A DNA stretch of 45,707 bases from a virus. Shown here piece after piece: positions 15,071-26,000 of this stretch. How positions within the stretch are numbered: position 1 is the first letter of the stretch; each line of letters begins with the position of its first letter. Location: the IMG/VR virus record IMGVR_UViG_3300017917_003135, positions 1-45,707 of that record; one strand, 5' to 3'. Both the position numbers and the translations under genes were made by a program. The notes under the pieces are model-generated. The model had not been told where the DNA came from and ran no database searches. It was given only the letters and a program-made list of their open reading frames with translations.

Positions 15071-18000
15071 ATGAGTGATGTTAATGCTAGCATTAAAGTC
15101 AGTATTGACTCATCTCAAGCACTCTCAGAGTTAAAGTCTTTACAAAGACAAATATCTTTATTTCATACCAATATAGCAAAATCTAGTGCTCAGGCAGCAC
15201 TAGCACAACGCACATTACAGACAGATCTGCTCAATGCAATTAATGCAACGGGCAGATTTTCTGCTGAAATGCGAACAATTAAAACATCGACAGAAGCATT
15301 TACAAATTCATTAGAAAAAAATAAATTTAGCATAAGACAATATTTTAGATATGCTGGTGGAGCAACAAAAACTTTTGGAAAATTGTTTAGAAATGAATTT
15401 GATACTATTTCTCAAGTTGCTGAAGATCGTGTTAAGCGAATGCAAACTCAGTATATTAAGATGGGCAGAGATGCTAAAGGCGCAATGCAAGCCATGGCAA
15501 TTACACCAAAACAACTTAACATGGATGATTATGCAACAAAAATGCAACTTACTGCTCAAAAGCAACAGTTATTTAATCAGTTATTAAAACAAGGATCTAC
15601 TAATCTATTAAATTTTGGTAAGAATACTCAATGGGCTGGACGTCAACTTATGGTTGGTTTTACTCTTCCACTAACGCTACTTGGATCTACTGCAGCAAAA
15701 TCATTTATGGATATGGAGGCTGCAGCAATAAAGTTTAGAAAAGTTTACGGAGATTTATTAACTCCAGCAGAAGAAACGCAGCAGGCATTAGATAGTATAA
15801 AAGGTTTGGCAAACGAATATACTAAATATGGAATTGCTGCATCTAGTACAGTTGCTTTAGCAGCAGATGCAGCAGCAGCAGGTTTTAAAGGTTTAGATTT
15901 ACAAGCGCAAACAACACAAGCAACAAGACTTTCAGTTCTTGGACAAATTGAACAACAAAAGGCTTTAGAAACAACTATTTCATTACAAAATGCTTTTCAA
16001 ATTTCTAGTGAGAATCTTGCCGAAGCAATTAATTTTTTAAACTCAGTTGAAAACCAGACAGTCCTTTCTCTCGATGATGTAACAACCGCTATTCCTATTG
16101 CTGCACCAATTGTAAAGTCTTTAGGTGGAGATGTTAAAGATTTAGCATTCTTTATGACCGCAATGAAAGAGGGTGGTATTGATGCAGCAGAAGGTGCTAA
16201 TGCATTAAAGTCTGGTTTAGCGTCTATTATTAATCCAACTAAAAAGGCATCAGATATGTTGGCTGCAGTTGGAATTAATATTCGTGGAATTGTAGAAAAA
16301 AACAAAGGGGATCTACAAGCAACCGTAATAGGTATTGCAGAAGCACTAAACACCCTAAGACCATTAGATCGTGCTAGGGCAATTGAGCAACTATTTGGAA
16401 AGTTTCAATTCTCTCGTATATCAACATTATTTGCAAATATCGTAAATGAAGGAACCCAGGCATCTCGTGTTTTAGATTTAACACAGATGTCAATGGAGGA
16501 TCTTGCAACAACAGCAGATAAAGAATTAGGAATTACTGCAGATTCAGCAATGAATAAATTTAAAAAGACTGTAGAAGATTTAAAGGTTTCTTTAATTCCA
16601 GTCGGACAGGCATTTTTAGAAGCAGTTACTCCGATACTAGAAACATTAAATAATATACTTTCAGGATTTAAAGACATGTCATCTGGATCTAAAAAGGCTA
16701 TTACATTATTAATAACAATTATTGGTGGTTTAGGTCCTGTTTTGTTAATGACATTTGGTTTGCTTGCTAATGGTTTAGCAAATATATTAAAATTATTTGC
16801 CATGCTTAGGGGAGGATATTTAAAACTTGGCGGACAAACCAATGTTTTAGGAGAGCAAACACAATATTTAACATCAGAACAACTTGAGGCAGCAGCGGTA
16901 GCAAGTTCACTAGATCAATCACATGCTAGATTAACTCAAAGATTTACAGTAGAAAAGATTGCTGTTGATCAATTAAGAGATGCTTATATACAGGCAACTG
17001 GGGCTGCTTTAAGGTTTGCAGTTAACAATCCAGGATTAATGTCAACACCAAAGAAATATGCTGAAGGAATTTCTATAGTTCCAGGAACAGGTAACAAAGA
17101 TAGTGTTCCAGCAATGTTAATGCCTGGAGAAGCAGTTATTCCAACAAAAATGGCAAAAAAATATGCGCCATTAATTAATGGAATGATTGCAGACAATATT
17201 CCAGGATATGTAAAAGGAAGAACTGGAACTGAAGGAACAAATGTAAAAATTCCTGGAGGATTTGCTGCTGCTCATTTTGGTGGCAGTCATTCTATGGGCG
17301 GAAATGATTTGCTTAGAATGTTAGAAGGTCGAACAGACAAGGTAGCCCAATCTCTTAGAGCAATGGTTGAATCTATGGAAAATGCAGACGGACCATTAAC
17401 AGTATTTACTAATGAAGTAGTTGCAATGTCTTCAGATTTAAATGAGGCAGTTGGAAAAACTGGAAGTGGTAAAAAAGTTTCTACTGAGTTTGCAAAAGAA
17501 GAACTTACATCTATTAAAAAATCTCAAGTTAGAGATATAGAACTACAAAGACAATTAGAAGCAGCAGGAGTTCCAATTGAAGAAATAAGAAGTATTAATA
17601 AAAAACTTACAGATGAAATAATAACTGGATTTAATGACCTTGGAGAAATTACAGAAATTACTGCAGAAGATATAGATAATTTAATATCAACAGCATATAA
17701 AAAAGTTGCTGAAACTGATAAAAGAGTAGATTCTGCACTTAATAAAATGAAAGAAGTTACTACAGTAACAGATCCAAACTCTCTTACAAGAAGGCCAATA
17801 ACAAAAGAATCTTATAAAGAATTTAGAAAAAATAAAAAAACAACAGGTACAAGTCCATATTATCAGGGCATGGAAAGAATGGTTGGGGTTGGAAATGTTC
17901 CATTTAATAAAGAGGCCGCATTTAGAATTACAAATGCAATGGGGGCTGAACTTGGAATGTCAACAAAAGAGGCTAAAATTATTTATGATCAGTTTTCTAA

Positions 18001-21000
18001 TGAAACAAAACTAAGATTATCGGCATTAAAGAATGACTTAAAAGCATTTACAGCAGAATTTACAACAGAAGCAGCAAAAGTTGCATCTAGGGTTGGAACA
18101 ACAGCCGTTGGTGCGGTAGCAGAAGGAGCAGGAACCGCTTCTGCATCAAAAAAGACTATAAAAGTTGGAGAAGATATTTCTCGTGGACTTGAGGTTGGAA
18201 TGACAAACAGAGAAGACGATGTTGCTTTAGTTGGATCAAGAGTGGCCAATACTGCAGTAAATAAAATTAAATCGGAAACAAATAAATTATTAACATATGG
18301 AACAACTGGCCCTATTTCTGCAATAGATAAATCAATAAGAAGAAATAGAGAAAAAAGACTTAAAGACTTATCATCTAATATGACTGTGTCTGCAGGAGCC
18401 TTGGCTGCTTATGGTGGTTTTGATTCTGGAAAACAACAAAATGATTCAATTAAGCAAAACACTAAAAATTTACAGGGAATGAATAATGCATTAATGTCTG
18501 GAACATTTGCTCTTACATCATTGGCTGCAGTAGGCTCTATGACTGGTGGTAAACTTGGAGATTTATCACAAGGAGTTATGAAATATTCTGGAATATTGTT
18601 TGCATTGATGACGGTCACTCAATTATTAACTCAAGCAAAAATAACAGAACTCGCTGCAACTAGATTATCTATAGCAAGATCTGCTTCAGCAAATGCTATG
18701 GCAGCAGGGCCAATGTTTGGAGGAACCTCTAAGTCTATTTTTGGAAAAGCAGGATTTTTAGGAACTTTAGCCAGAGGCGGATTAATGGTGGCAAAATTCC
18801 TTGGTCCAATAGGAATAGCAACAACAGTAGTTACTGGACTTGTTGCAGGATTTAACTTATATAAAAAATCACAAGAAGAGGCAACAAGAAAACTTCAAGC
18901 ATTCGCCAACGCAGCAGTTGCAAGTAAAAAACAATTAGAGGCTAGTGATAAATATTTTGGCGTTAAATCAAGAAAGAGTAATTTAGAACGAGATGTTGTG
19001 TCTGCTGCTTCTGATAATCCAAAAGCAAGATCTGCTGTTGATACGTTTAAACAATCTGACGAGTTTAAAGATTATGCTGATGCAGTTAAAAGCACGAGAG
19101 AATTATCAATGGCCTCTGCAAGAACTTCCCTTTTAATAAGAGGTCAAGATTTAATTGGAAAAGGATATTCAAAGGAAGATGCAAGTACTATTGTTAATGC
19201 AATTGCAGAGGCAGCAGGCAAAAGTGAACTAGTTATAGATTTTAGCAAAATAAAAATTAACGATTTAAATAAACAAATTAGAGAAGGAATAAGTCCAGAA
19301 ATTGCTAAACTAACAAAATGGACAGGACAAGAACTTTCAAAAGGTATATTTGCAAATAAAGAATATTTGGCCGATTTAAATAATTCTGGTCAAACAATAA
19401 GATCATATTTTAATAGTTTAAATTTATTAACTGAAAATGGATTAATGTCTGGATCAGAAGCATTAAAAGCATATAGAGGCACATTATATAGAGTTTCATC
19501 TGCAACAAAAGATGCAAGAATTCAATCTGGATTATTTAATATAATTCTTAAAGATATGAATAATCCTTTGGCTATGGCTGCTGCAGGAACAGAAGATTTG
19601 GCAAAAAAAGCAAAATTGTTAGAAGTGGCTGTAATCGGTGCAGTAATTCCTGCTGGATTAATGAATAAATTTTTATATGGATTTGCATTTGAATCAGATA
19701 TGGCTTTAAGAGAAATTGATGACACAATAAATAAATATATTAAAATAAAAGATAAACTTTTTAAAGAAAGTCAAAATGCTGGAGAAGAATTAACCAGTGG
19801 AGATGAAAATGCTTTACAAGCCTTAATAAGAAAAACCAAAGAAATTCAATCACAAACAAGAGCATTTAAAGAATTAAGAATTGCTGGAGTAGACGCAGCA
19901 ACAGCAGAAGAAATGGCTGCAAATGTAGATTTAGTAAAAATTTTACAGGGAACTAAATATTTAGGAGATAATTGGAAAAATGCAGTTTCAGCAATTAAAG
20001 AATATGCAAAACAACAAAAACAATTAGAAAAAGTTATAGCAGTCGGTGCTGGAGTTGGAGAATATCAACAATATTTGTTTAAGAGAGCAGAAGCATTTAT
20101 TAGTTTACAAGAACAATTAATTGACATGCAATATAAAACTCAATTAAAAAATATTGATACAGAGGTAAAAGAACTAAATGTTCAATTAGATTCTATTAAA
20201 GAGCAAGAAGATCTTATTAATGATAAATTTGATAAACAAATTAATGCTTTAACTACAATAAAAACACTTAATGAAAACATTGCAAATCAAGAAAAACAAA
20301 GACTGACTATTGCAGACGCCTTGAGTAGAGGTGATATTTCTGCTGCTGCTGTTGCAATTCAAGAAGCAAGAAGTCAGCAGGCATCGGCTTCAATGGAAGC
20401 AGCACAACAAGGATTAACAACTGGTAAAGAAAATGCCATTGCATCCCTTGGTGCAAAAAAGATTCAGCAACAAATAGATGCTCTTAATAAACAAAAAAAT
20501 GTTATTGAAGATACAATTGAAAAGCAAAAAGAAAGCATAAAGTATTTTGGAATGACTGCTGATCAAATTAGAGATGCAGCGAGAGCATTAGATCTTGCTA
20601 ACGATGCTGGAATGGATATAAATAATGAAACATTTTTAAATAATCTTATTAGTGGTGCAAAAGGAGATGCTTCTGCTCTTAAAGTTGTAATGATTAGTTT
20701 ACAAGATGAAGCAAGAAAATTATTTGATGAATTAAATAAACTTAGAAGTACATTTTTAACAACTACCGCTCCTGCAAGCGGTGGAGGCTCGTATTATTCC
20801 AATTTATCAAATAAATTAGTCGGTACGCCAGGATATGAAGGAATGTCGGCTAAACAGATTGAGGCAGAAAGAAGGCGTGAAAGTGGAAATAGATACATGT
20901 ATGGTGGCATTATTAAGAAATATGCTGCTGGAGGTATTGTAAGTGGTAAAGGAATGATAGATAAGGTTCCAGCACTATTAACTCCAGGAGAATATGTTGT

Positions 21001-21265
21001 TAATAAAAATGCATCAAGAAAATTTGGCCCACTATTAAAATCTATTAATGAATCAAAATACCCTGGATCAATGTCTACAGTTGGAGCATCTTCTGTTTTA
21101 GGCATAAGTAGTAATGCTGTCAATAATAACTCTACTTCAGTGTATAATTATAGTTTAAACATTGACGCTAGTGGAGGTTCTGCAAATCCAAACGATATTG
21201 CTAGAATTGTAATGACTCAAATTAAAAATATGGATGCACAAAGAATTAAAGGAAATAGATACTAA
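15071..21265 (+). CDS. Tape measure protein
   Basis: At 2064 residues this is the longest gene. It sets tail length and fills the tail tube before ejection. The TP901-type core (about residues 190-490) shows WAGRQLMVGFTLPLTLLGS, MDMEAAAIKFRKVYGDL, ALAADAAAAGF, AIPIAAPIVKSLGGDVKDL and ALNTLRPLDRARAIEQLFGKFQFSRIS. Hydrophobic segments follow near residues 540-575 (ITLLITIIGGLGPVLLMTFG), 1130-1180 and 1235-1255 (FLGPIGIATTVVTGLVAGF). Long helices dominate the rest, especially residues 1650-1880. A module with VPAMLMPGEAVIP (about 663-706) recurs near the C-terminus as VPALLTPGEYVVN (about 1951-1993). At the usual 1.5 angstrom per residue, a tail of about 300 nm is predicted. The ATG at 15071 follows AGGGGGTG. 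Confidence 0.95.
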   Translation: MSDVNASIKVSIDSSQALSELKSLQRQISLFHTNIAKSSAQAALAQRTLQTDLLNAINATGRFSAEMRTIKTSTEAFTNSLEKNKFSIRQYFRYAGGATKTFGKLFRNEFDTISQVAEDRVKRMQTQYIKMGRDAKGAMQAMAITPKQLNMDDYATKMQLTAQKQQLFNQLLKQGSTNLLNFGKNTQWAGRQLMVGFTLPLTLLGSTAAKSFMDMEAAAIKFRKVYGDLLTPAEETQQALDSIKGLANEYTKYGIAASSTVALAADAAAAGFKGLDLQAQTTQATRLSVLGQIEQQKALETTISLQNAFQISSENLAEAINFLNSVENQTVLSLDDVTTAIPIAAPIVKSLGGDVKDLAFFMTAMKEGGIDAAEGANALKSGLASIINPTKKASDMLAAVGINIRGIVEKNKGDLQATVIGIAEALNTLRPLDRARAIEQLFGKFQFSRISTLFANIVNEGTQASRVLDLTQMSMEDLATTADKELGITADSAMNKFKKTVEDLKVSLIPVGQAFLEAVTPILETLNNILSGFKDMSSGSKKAITLLITIIGGLGPVLLMTFGLLANGLANILKLFAMLRGGYLKLGGQTNVLGEQTQYLTSEQLEAAAVASSLDQSHARLTQRFTVEKIAVDQLRDAYIQATGAALRFAVNNPGLMSTPKKYAEGISIVPGTGNKDSVPAMLMPGEAVIPTKMAKKYAPLINGMIADNIPGYVKGRTGTEGTNVKIPGGFAAAHFGGSHSMGGNDLLRMLEGRTDKVAQSLRAMVESMENADGPLTVFTNEVVAMSSDLNEAVGKTGSGKKVSTEFAKEELTSIKKSQVRDIELQRQLEAAGVPIEEIRSINKKLTDEIITGFNDLGEITEITAEDIDNLISTAYKKVAETDKRVDSALNKMKEVTTVTDPNSLTRRPITKESYKEFRKNKKTTGTSPYYQGMERMVGVGNVPFNKEAAFRITNAMGAELGMSTKEAKIIYDQFSNETKLRLSALKNDLKAFTAEFTTEAAKVASRVGTTAVGAVAEGAGTASASKKTIKVGEDISRGLEVGMTNREDDVALVGSRVANTAVNKIKSETNKLLTYGTTGPISAIDKSIRRNREKRLKDLSSNMTVSAGALAAYGGFDSGKQQNDSIKQNTKNLQGMNNALMSGTFALTSLAAVGSMTGGKLGDLSQGVMKYSGILFALMTVTQLLTQAKITELAATRLSIARSASANAMAAGPMFGGTSKSIFGKAGFLGTLARGGLMVAKFLGPIGIATTVVTGLVAGFNLYKKSQEEATRKLQAFANAAVASKKQLEASDKYFGVKSRKSNLERDVVSAASDNPKARSAVDTFKQSDEFKDYADAVKSTRELSMASARTSLLIRGQDLIGKGYSKEDASTIVNAIAEAAGKSELVIDFSKIKINDLNKQIREGISPEIAKLTKWTGQELSKGIFANKEYLADLNNSGQTIRSYFNSLNLLTENGLMSGSEALKAYRGTLYRVSSATKDARIQSGLFNIILKDMNNPLAMAAAGTEDLAKKAKLLEVAVIGAVIPAGLMNKFLYGFAFESDMALREIDDTINKYIKIKDKLFKESQNAGEELTSGDENALQALIRKTKEIQSQTRAFKELRIAGVDAATAEEMAANVDLVKILQGTKYLGDNWKNAVSAIKEYAKQQKQLEKVIAVGAGVGEYQQYLFKRAEAFISLQEQLIDMQYKTQLKNIDTEVKELNVQLDSIKEQEDLINDKFDKQINALTTIKTLNENIANQEKQRLTIADALSRGDISAAAVAIQEARSQQASASMEAAQQGLTTGKENAIASLGAKKIQQQIDALNKQKNVIEDTIEKQKESIKYFGMTADQIRDAARALDLANDAGMDINNETFLNNLISGAKGDASALKVVMISLQDEARKLFDELNKLRSTFLTTTAPASGGGSYYSNLSNKLVGTPGYEGMSAKQIEAERRRESGNRYMYGGIIKKYAAGGIVSGKGMIDKVPALLTPGEYVVNKNASRKFGPLLKSINESKYPGSMSTVGASSVLGISSNAVNNNSTSVYNYSLNIDASGGSANPNDIARIVMTQIKNMDAQRIKGNRY

Positions 21266-21870
21266 TGGCAAACGCAACTTATTTAACTGGTAGAAGAAAA
21301 TATGGTGCACCACAAGCAATGCTTTGGTCAGAAAACTATGGAGTTTTAAATAATGGATTTTTTTATCCTACAGGAACTGAAATTGGAGCAGATAATACTG
21401 GGGTTCCATCTTTAGAGCAAGACACATTTTTAATTTGTAGTGATCATAATAGATCCGAATTATCTTTTACACAAGAAAGAATTCAAAATAGACAAAGAAT
21501 GATTAATGGTAATATGAGAGCATATAATATTGCGGACAAACTTTCTTTATCTACATCTTGGCAAATGCTTCCATCCAGATCATTTAAAACTGATCCAAAT
21601 TTTAATTCTTCTGGAAATTCTTCAATGAGTTCAACGTTAGACCAATATACAGTAGATGGTGGTGCGGGCGGACTGGAATTATTAAATTGGTATGAAAGCC
21701 ATCAAGATCCATTTTGGGTATTTTTAGCATATGATAGAAATGAAAATCAAACTAAATATAACCAAATTATTCAGATGTATTTTAGAGACTTTTCTTATTC
21801 TGTTATTAAAAGAGGTGGATTTGAGTGGCGAGATTTGTGGAATATTAATGTAACCTTAGAAGAGGTTTAA
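21265..21870 (+). CDS. Distal tail-type minor tail protein
   Basis: The 201-residue protein directly follows the tape measure gene and overlaps its stop (TAATG). Distal tail (Dit) proteins, which connect tube and baseplate, are usually encoded here. The protein is beta-rich, with LICSDHNRSELSFTQERIQNRQRMINGNMRAYN, LSLSTSWQMLPSRSF, and the ending MYFRDFSYSVIKRGGFEWRDLWNINVTLEEV. The last segment resembles the closing strand of Dit or tail-tube-like domains. It lacks a carbohydrate-binding insertion. The specific Dit assignment is by position. Confidence 0.55.
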   Translation: MANATYLTGRRKYGAPQAMLWSENYGVLNNGFFYPTGTEIGADNTGVPSLEQDTFLICSDHNRSELSFTQERIQNRQRMINGNMRAYNIADKLSLSTSWQMLPSRSFKTDPNFNSSGNSSMSSTLDQYTVDGGAGGLELLNWYESHQDPFWVFLAYDRNENQTKYNQIIQMYFRDFSYSVIKRGGFEWRDLWNINVTLEEV

Positions 21871-21871
21871 T

Positions 21872-24800
21872 GTGTTTAGCAATAGTGATTTATTAGAATA
21901 TTTAACAGAATCTAGCAGTGTATCAATAAATTCTGTTGTCCTTGCTGAATGGAACATGAATAATCCAGGAAATATTAAAAAAATAGGAAACTATAGATAT
22001 AGACCAAATGATTCTATAAGTTTATATAAAAATATTCCAAATACATTCGATCCAGAAGACAATGGAAATTATTATGCAGATGCCGAATTATCATATGAGC
22101 AGATACAAAATACATATAATGTGGATGATACTTTACAATTGTTTCAATCTCAAGATCAAAAAAGATCTTTATACTACTCTTTAGAAGATTGTACAAAACC
22201 ATTTAGGCCCAGATCTGGAATTAATAAAACTTCATATTTCAATAAAAAGTATATACCAACAAATACTACCTTTGGAAATAATTCTCCTAGATACTATATG
22301 TCTTCTAGGTATGATGATTTTAAATATTGGACTTCATATAGAAAAGAAGATGGTAAAGAAAGGGGAATTGCCAATACTACAATTAATAATATTAATTATA
22401 TAGAAGATGCTTGTCCATTCGTAGTTTATAAAAATAGTGTTCCATCTAACAGAATTGTTATTAAGTTACAAACGAATGTAGGATATACAGATAGGGGATC
22501 TTTTAATACCCTTTCTGAAACTATTTTGGATCCATTTTATGGAAATAATAATAAGACAACACCAAGTAGATTTAAAGTTCAAGTACTTAAAGATAACAAT
22601 TGGATTGATATTTTAAATATTAATGAAAATAGCAGAAGAAATGATAACTCTGATATTATTGGGCCAAATGGCTATTTAGAATTATTTTATTCTAATAATG
22701 AATGGTTCTTAAAATCAGAAACTGTTGATTATGAAACTCCGTTTGTAACAGAATTGTCAAATCCACTAAAAACAGTTAGGCAAGATGGCACATTTTATTA
22801 TGATGAATTTGACTATATTGATGGAATAAGATTAGTAACGTTATCTATGAATAAGTTTGATTCAACTTTAGATTTAATTGAAATTTCACCAAGATTAATT
22901 GTTGATATATCCAATAAAATTGTTGATTTTAAAATCAATAAAACTCTTTCTGACCTATCTCAAGGTGCAATACCAGTGGGACAACTCCTACCATCCACTG
23001 GAAATATTACAATATTTGATGAAAATTTTTCTTTTAATGAAAATAATGAAAATAGTATTATTAAAGATTATTTAAATAAAAATATTAAGTTTACTTTTTA
23101 TGAAAATATTTATAATGATGACTTATCTATAAATTATTTTGTTCCCATTAAAACTTTATACTCAAATAATTTTCCACAAACCAATGATAATGGAGGATCC
23201 GTATCCATAGAATTACGTGATTTTTATTTTTATTTTGAATCAAAAATTGCACCAAGAATGTTGTTAACGGATGTATCTTTAAGTTTTGCAATATCAACAA
23301 TGCTAGACTCTATTGGCTTTAGCAATTATACTTTTAAAAGAATAGGATCAGAAAAAGATCCAATAATTCCTTATTTTTTTGTTGCGCCAGAGCAAAATGT
23401 GGCAGAAGTATTAAATGATTTGGCTGTGTCAACACAAACTGCAATGTTTTTTGATGAATATAATAATTTTACAATTATGAGTAAAAACTATATTATGCCT
23501 GAAGAAAATCAAAGAAATACAGATTTTAAATTAATTGGAACTAATAATCAATCAAAAGTTAACGCTATCAAAAATATGCCAACAGATAATTCTTTGCCAA
23601 ATATAATTGCAATATCTTCTCAAGATAAAAAAGTATTTAATGATGGAAAAATTAATTATACATCAAGATATATTCAAAGATCCTACGGATCTATTAGGCA
23701 AAGTCTTTTAGTAGATAAAGAAAAAACTTGGATTTATAAACCAGCCCTACTATGGGAAGCATCTGGAGACGATGCTACAAAAACTATTAATGATAAAGTT
23801 TCTAGACAGTCTAACTTTGTTTTGGCTGCCGTTCCTATTAACGGAGATTTAATAGACTCTCCTCCAACAGTTGTTAATGGAAATATTATTAATAATACAT
23901 TTGATGTTGGAGAAAATGTTTATTGGTTAAGTCGCTATAAAGGATATTTTTATTCAGGTGGAGAAATAATAAGATATGATGCCGTTCAATATAATATAAC
24001 TGGAACTGGAAATGTATGGATTAGTAACAATCAAGAGTATCAAGATTATTTTGCTAATTTACCATTTAATGGAAAAATATATCCAACTGGATTAGTTCGT
24101 ATTATTGCTAATCCATATTATGAAAAAATTGATGGGCAAACACGAATTAAAGATGGTCCAGTATTTGAACATGGAAGATCACAATTTGGAACGCCTATTG
24201 CATACCATAGTGCAGGGCTACATTCTAGTTGGAGCAGTGATACAAATCTTCGTGGATGTAGTATGAAATCTAATTTATTGTTTAATATAAATTCTGAAAT
24301 TGAGTATCCAATTACATCTACAGGACCAGCGGGAATTAATAATTTATTAGCAAAAAAATCTTCAAGAACTGGAATTATAAAAAATTTTATGGCTAGTAAT
24401 TACATGACTGAAACAGAGTTAAACAGTTTATTGTCTACACAGAGCGGAACAATTCAATCATCTGCACTAGTTATGTCGGGACCATCTTTTGAATCAACAG
24501 CATCTCCGTTAGATTTTATTTCTTATGTATACAAACCATTAAGTAATTCTTTTAAACATTTTGGAACCAGAATGAGAATAATAGGAAAAGTAGAAAATAA
24601 CGAAGATAGATTACAAACTCCGTCTGGCAGCACTACCTATTATCAATTACCAATAACTCAGCCTAATCAGACTGCTAACATTGGTGGAGGATCTGGAGGC
24701 CTTGGAGTAATGATAAACCCAGAAACCAATAATGGGTATTATTTTGAAATTGTAGCGCTTACAGAAAAAAATATTGAATCTTATATGAAAATAAATGCAG

Positions 24801-25999
24801 ATGGATCTACAGACATTAATTTGTACAATATTGTATTTTATAAAATAAAAAAAGATAGTTCTGGAAATGCAATACCAATAAGAATGTGGTCGGGACTTTC
24901 AAGTATTTTAGTAGACGATGGAAGATTTACTGGTCAATATAGATTATCTGGAGAAAATAAGCCAACAGTATACGATCTATCTATAGAGTATGAAGATGTA
25001 GGCACGAGCAGAAAATTTTACTTATATGTAAATAATAAAATGGTAGGAATAGTAGATGATGCCGAACCACTACCAGTATACAACAACATGTGTTTGTTTG
25101 TTAGAGGCGCATCAAAATGTATGTTTGAGAACATATATGCTTTAGGGAAAAATTATTCACAAAATACAATTTTTGATGTTGCCAATCCAATTTCATCTAT
25201 TTTTGGAAACTCTACACTTAATGCAAATGATTCATTTAAAAAATATGCAGTTAGTGGAATAATTCAATCTACATATTTAAGTGGAATTTCTGGAGTTCAG
25301 CCACCAAACTACAATATTTATTATGATGAATTTGGGTCTATTTTTAGAGAAGTTGCATATTTTAATATAAAATATGACAAGGCTTTTCCAGCACTATATG
25401 CTCAAATTTCTCCAACCCCTAGTACAATAAAAGGATATGTTATATCTGGATTTCAAGCAGATTCTTATGGAGCAGAATTTTTAGTTTTTAATGCTACAGA
25501 TTCTGCTTTAAACTTAGATGAAACTAGTGGAAATTATTTAAGAATTCAAGGGATTACATTTACTCAGGATACAACTTATACTTTGTCCGTTGACGATTAT
25601 TTTAATAAAAAATCTAGTTTTACAGAGCAAGATAATTTAGATAATAATACAATTAGATCATCTTTATTTGCAATACAAAATTATAATTATATTAAACAAA
25701 GTAGACTTAATCACGGAACAAATAGTTTTTCTTTAGAAACTCCATACATTCAAAACTCTTCAGATGCTGAAAATTTATTAGGTTGGATAATTGAAAAATC
25801 AATGAAGCCTAAAAAAATGGTTGGAGTAAATATTTTTGCATCTCCAGTATTACAATTAGGAGACCTTGTAGAAATTGATTATAATAAAGATGGTGTCGAT
25901 ATTATTTCTAGTCCAACAACTCAATTTGTAATTTATAATATTGAATATATTAGAAAAAATACTGGTCCAGAAATGACAGTATATTTAGCGGAGGTTTAA
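21872..25999 (+). CDS. Tail hub/minor tail protein with inserted jelly-roll domain
   Basis: The 1375-residue protein starts at a GTG two bases after the preceding stop. An ATG at 21870 opens only a short frame. A hub-like region spans about residues 340-560: VDISNKIVDFKINKTLSDLSQGAIPVG, then SVSIELRDFYFYFESKIAPR, then the characteristic NVAEVLNDLAVSTQTAMFFDEYNNFTIM. The C-terminal 90 residues (MVGVNIFASPVLQLGDLVEIDYN to TGPEMTVYLAEV) close such hub proteins. Between them, about residues 894-1095, lies a concanavalin-like domain: FKHFGTRMRIIGKVENN, GGLGVMINPETNNGYYFEIVAL, LSIEYEDVGTSRKFYLYVNNKMVGIV. This is likely a host glycan-binding insert displayed at the tail tip. Confidence 0.7.
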   Translation: MFSNSDLLEYLTESSSVSINSVVLAEWNMNNPGNIKKIGNYRYRPNDSISLYKNIPNTFDPEDNGNYYADAELSYEQIQNTYNVDDTLQLFQSQDQKRSLYYSLEDCTKPFRPRSGINKTSYFNKKYIPTNTTFGNNSPRYYMSSRYDDFKYWTSYRKEDGKERGIANTTINNINYIEDACPFVVYKNSVPSNRIVIKLQTNVGYTDRGSFNTLSETILDPFYGNNNKTTPSRFKVQVLKDNNWIDILNINENSRRNDNSDIIGPNGYLELFYSNNEWFLKSETVDYETPFVTELSNPLKTVRQDGTFYYDEFDYIDGIRLVTLSMNKFDSTLDLIEISPRLIVDISNKIVDFKINKTLSDLSQGAIPVGQLLPSTGNITIFDENFSFNENNENSIIKDYLNKNIKFTFYENIYNDDLSINYFVPIKTLYSNNFPQTNDNGGSVSIELRDFYFYFESKIAPRMLLTDVSLSFAISTMLDSIGFSNYTFKRIGSEKDPIIPYFFVAPEQNVAEVLNDLAVSTQTAMFFDEYNNFTIMSKNYIMPEENQRNTDFKLIGTNNQSKVNAIKNMPTDNSLPNIIAISSQDKKVFNDGKINYTSRYIQRSYGSIRQSLLVDKEKTWIYKPALLWEASGDDATKTINDKVSRQSNFVLAAVPINGDLIDSPPTVVNGNIINNTFDVGENVYWLSRYKGYFYSGGEIIRYDAVQYNITGTGNVWISNNQEYQDYFANLPFNGKIYPTGLVRIIANPYYEKIDGQTRIKDGPVFEHGRSQFGTPIAYHSAGLHSSWSSDTNLRGCSMKSNLLFNINSEIEYPITSTGPAGINNLLAKKSSRTGIIKNFMASNYMTETELNSLLSTQSGTIQSSALVMSGPSFESTASPLDFISYVYKPLSNSFKHFGTRMRIIGKVENNEDRLQTPSGSTTYYQLPITQPNQTANIGGGSGGLGVMINPETNNGYYFEIVALTEKNIESYMKINADGSTDINLYNIVFYKIKKDSSGNAIPIRMWSGLSSILVDDGRFTGQYRLSGENKPTVYDLSIEYEDVGTSRKFYLYVNNKMVGIVDDAEPLPVYNNMCLFVRGASKCMFENIYALGKNYSQNTIFDVANPISSIFGNSTLNANDSFKKYAVSGIIQSTYLSGISGVQPPNYNIYYDEFGSIFREVAYFNIKYDKAFPALYAQISPTPSTIKGYVISGFQADSYGAEFLVFNATDSALNLDETSGNYLRIQGITFTQDTTYTLSVDDYFNKKSSFTEQDNLDNNTIRSSLFAIQNYNYIKQSRLNHGTNSFSLETPYIQNSSDAENLLGWIIEKSMKPKKMVGVNIFASPVLQLGDLVEIDYNKDGVDIISSPTTQFVIYNIEYIRKNTGPEMTVYLAEV

Positions 26000-26000
26000 G

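Noticed and set aside
15997-21123. Several open frames of 67-145 codons on the minus strand of the tape measure gene
   Set aside because: They are antisense shadows without ribosome sites, with compositions mirroring the coding strand.
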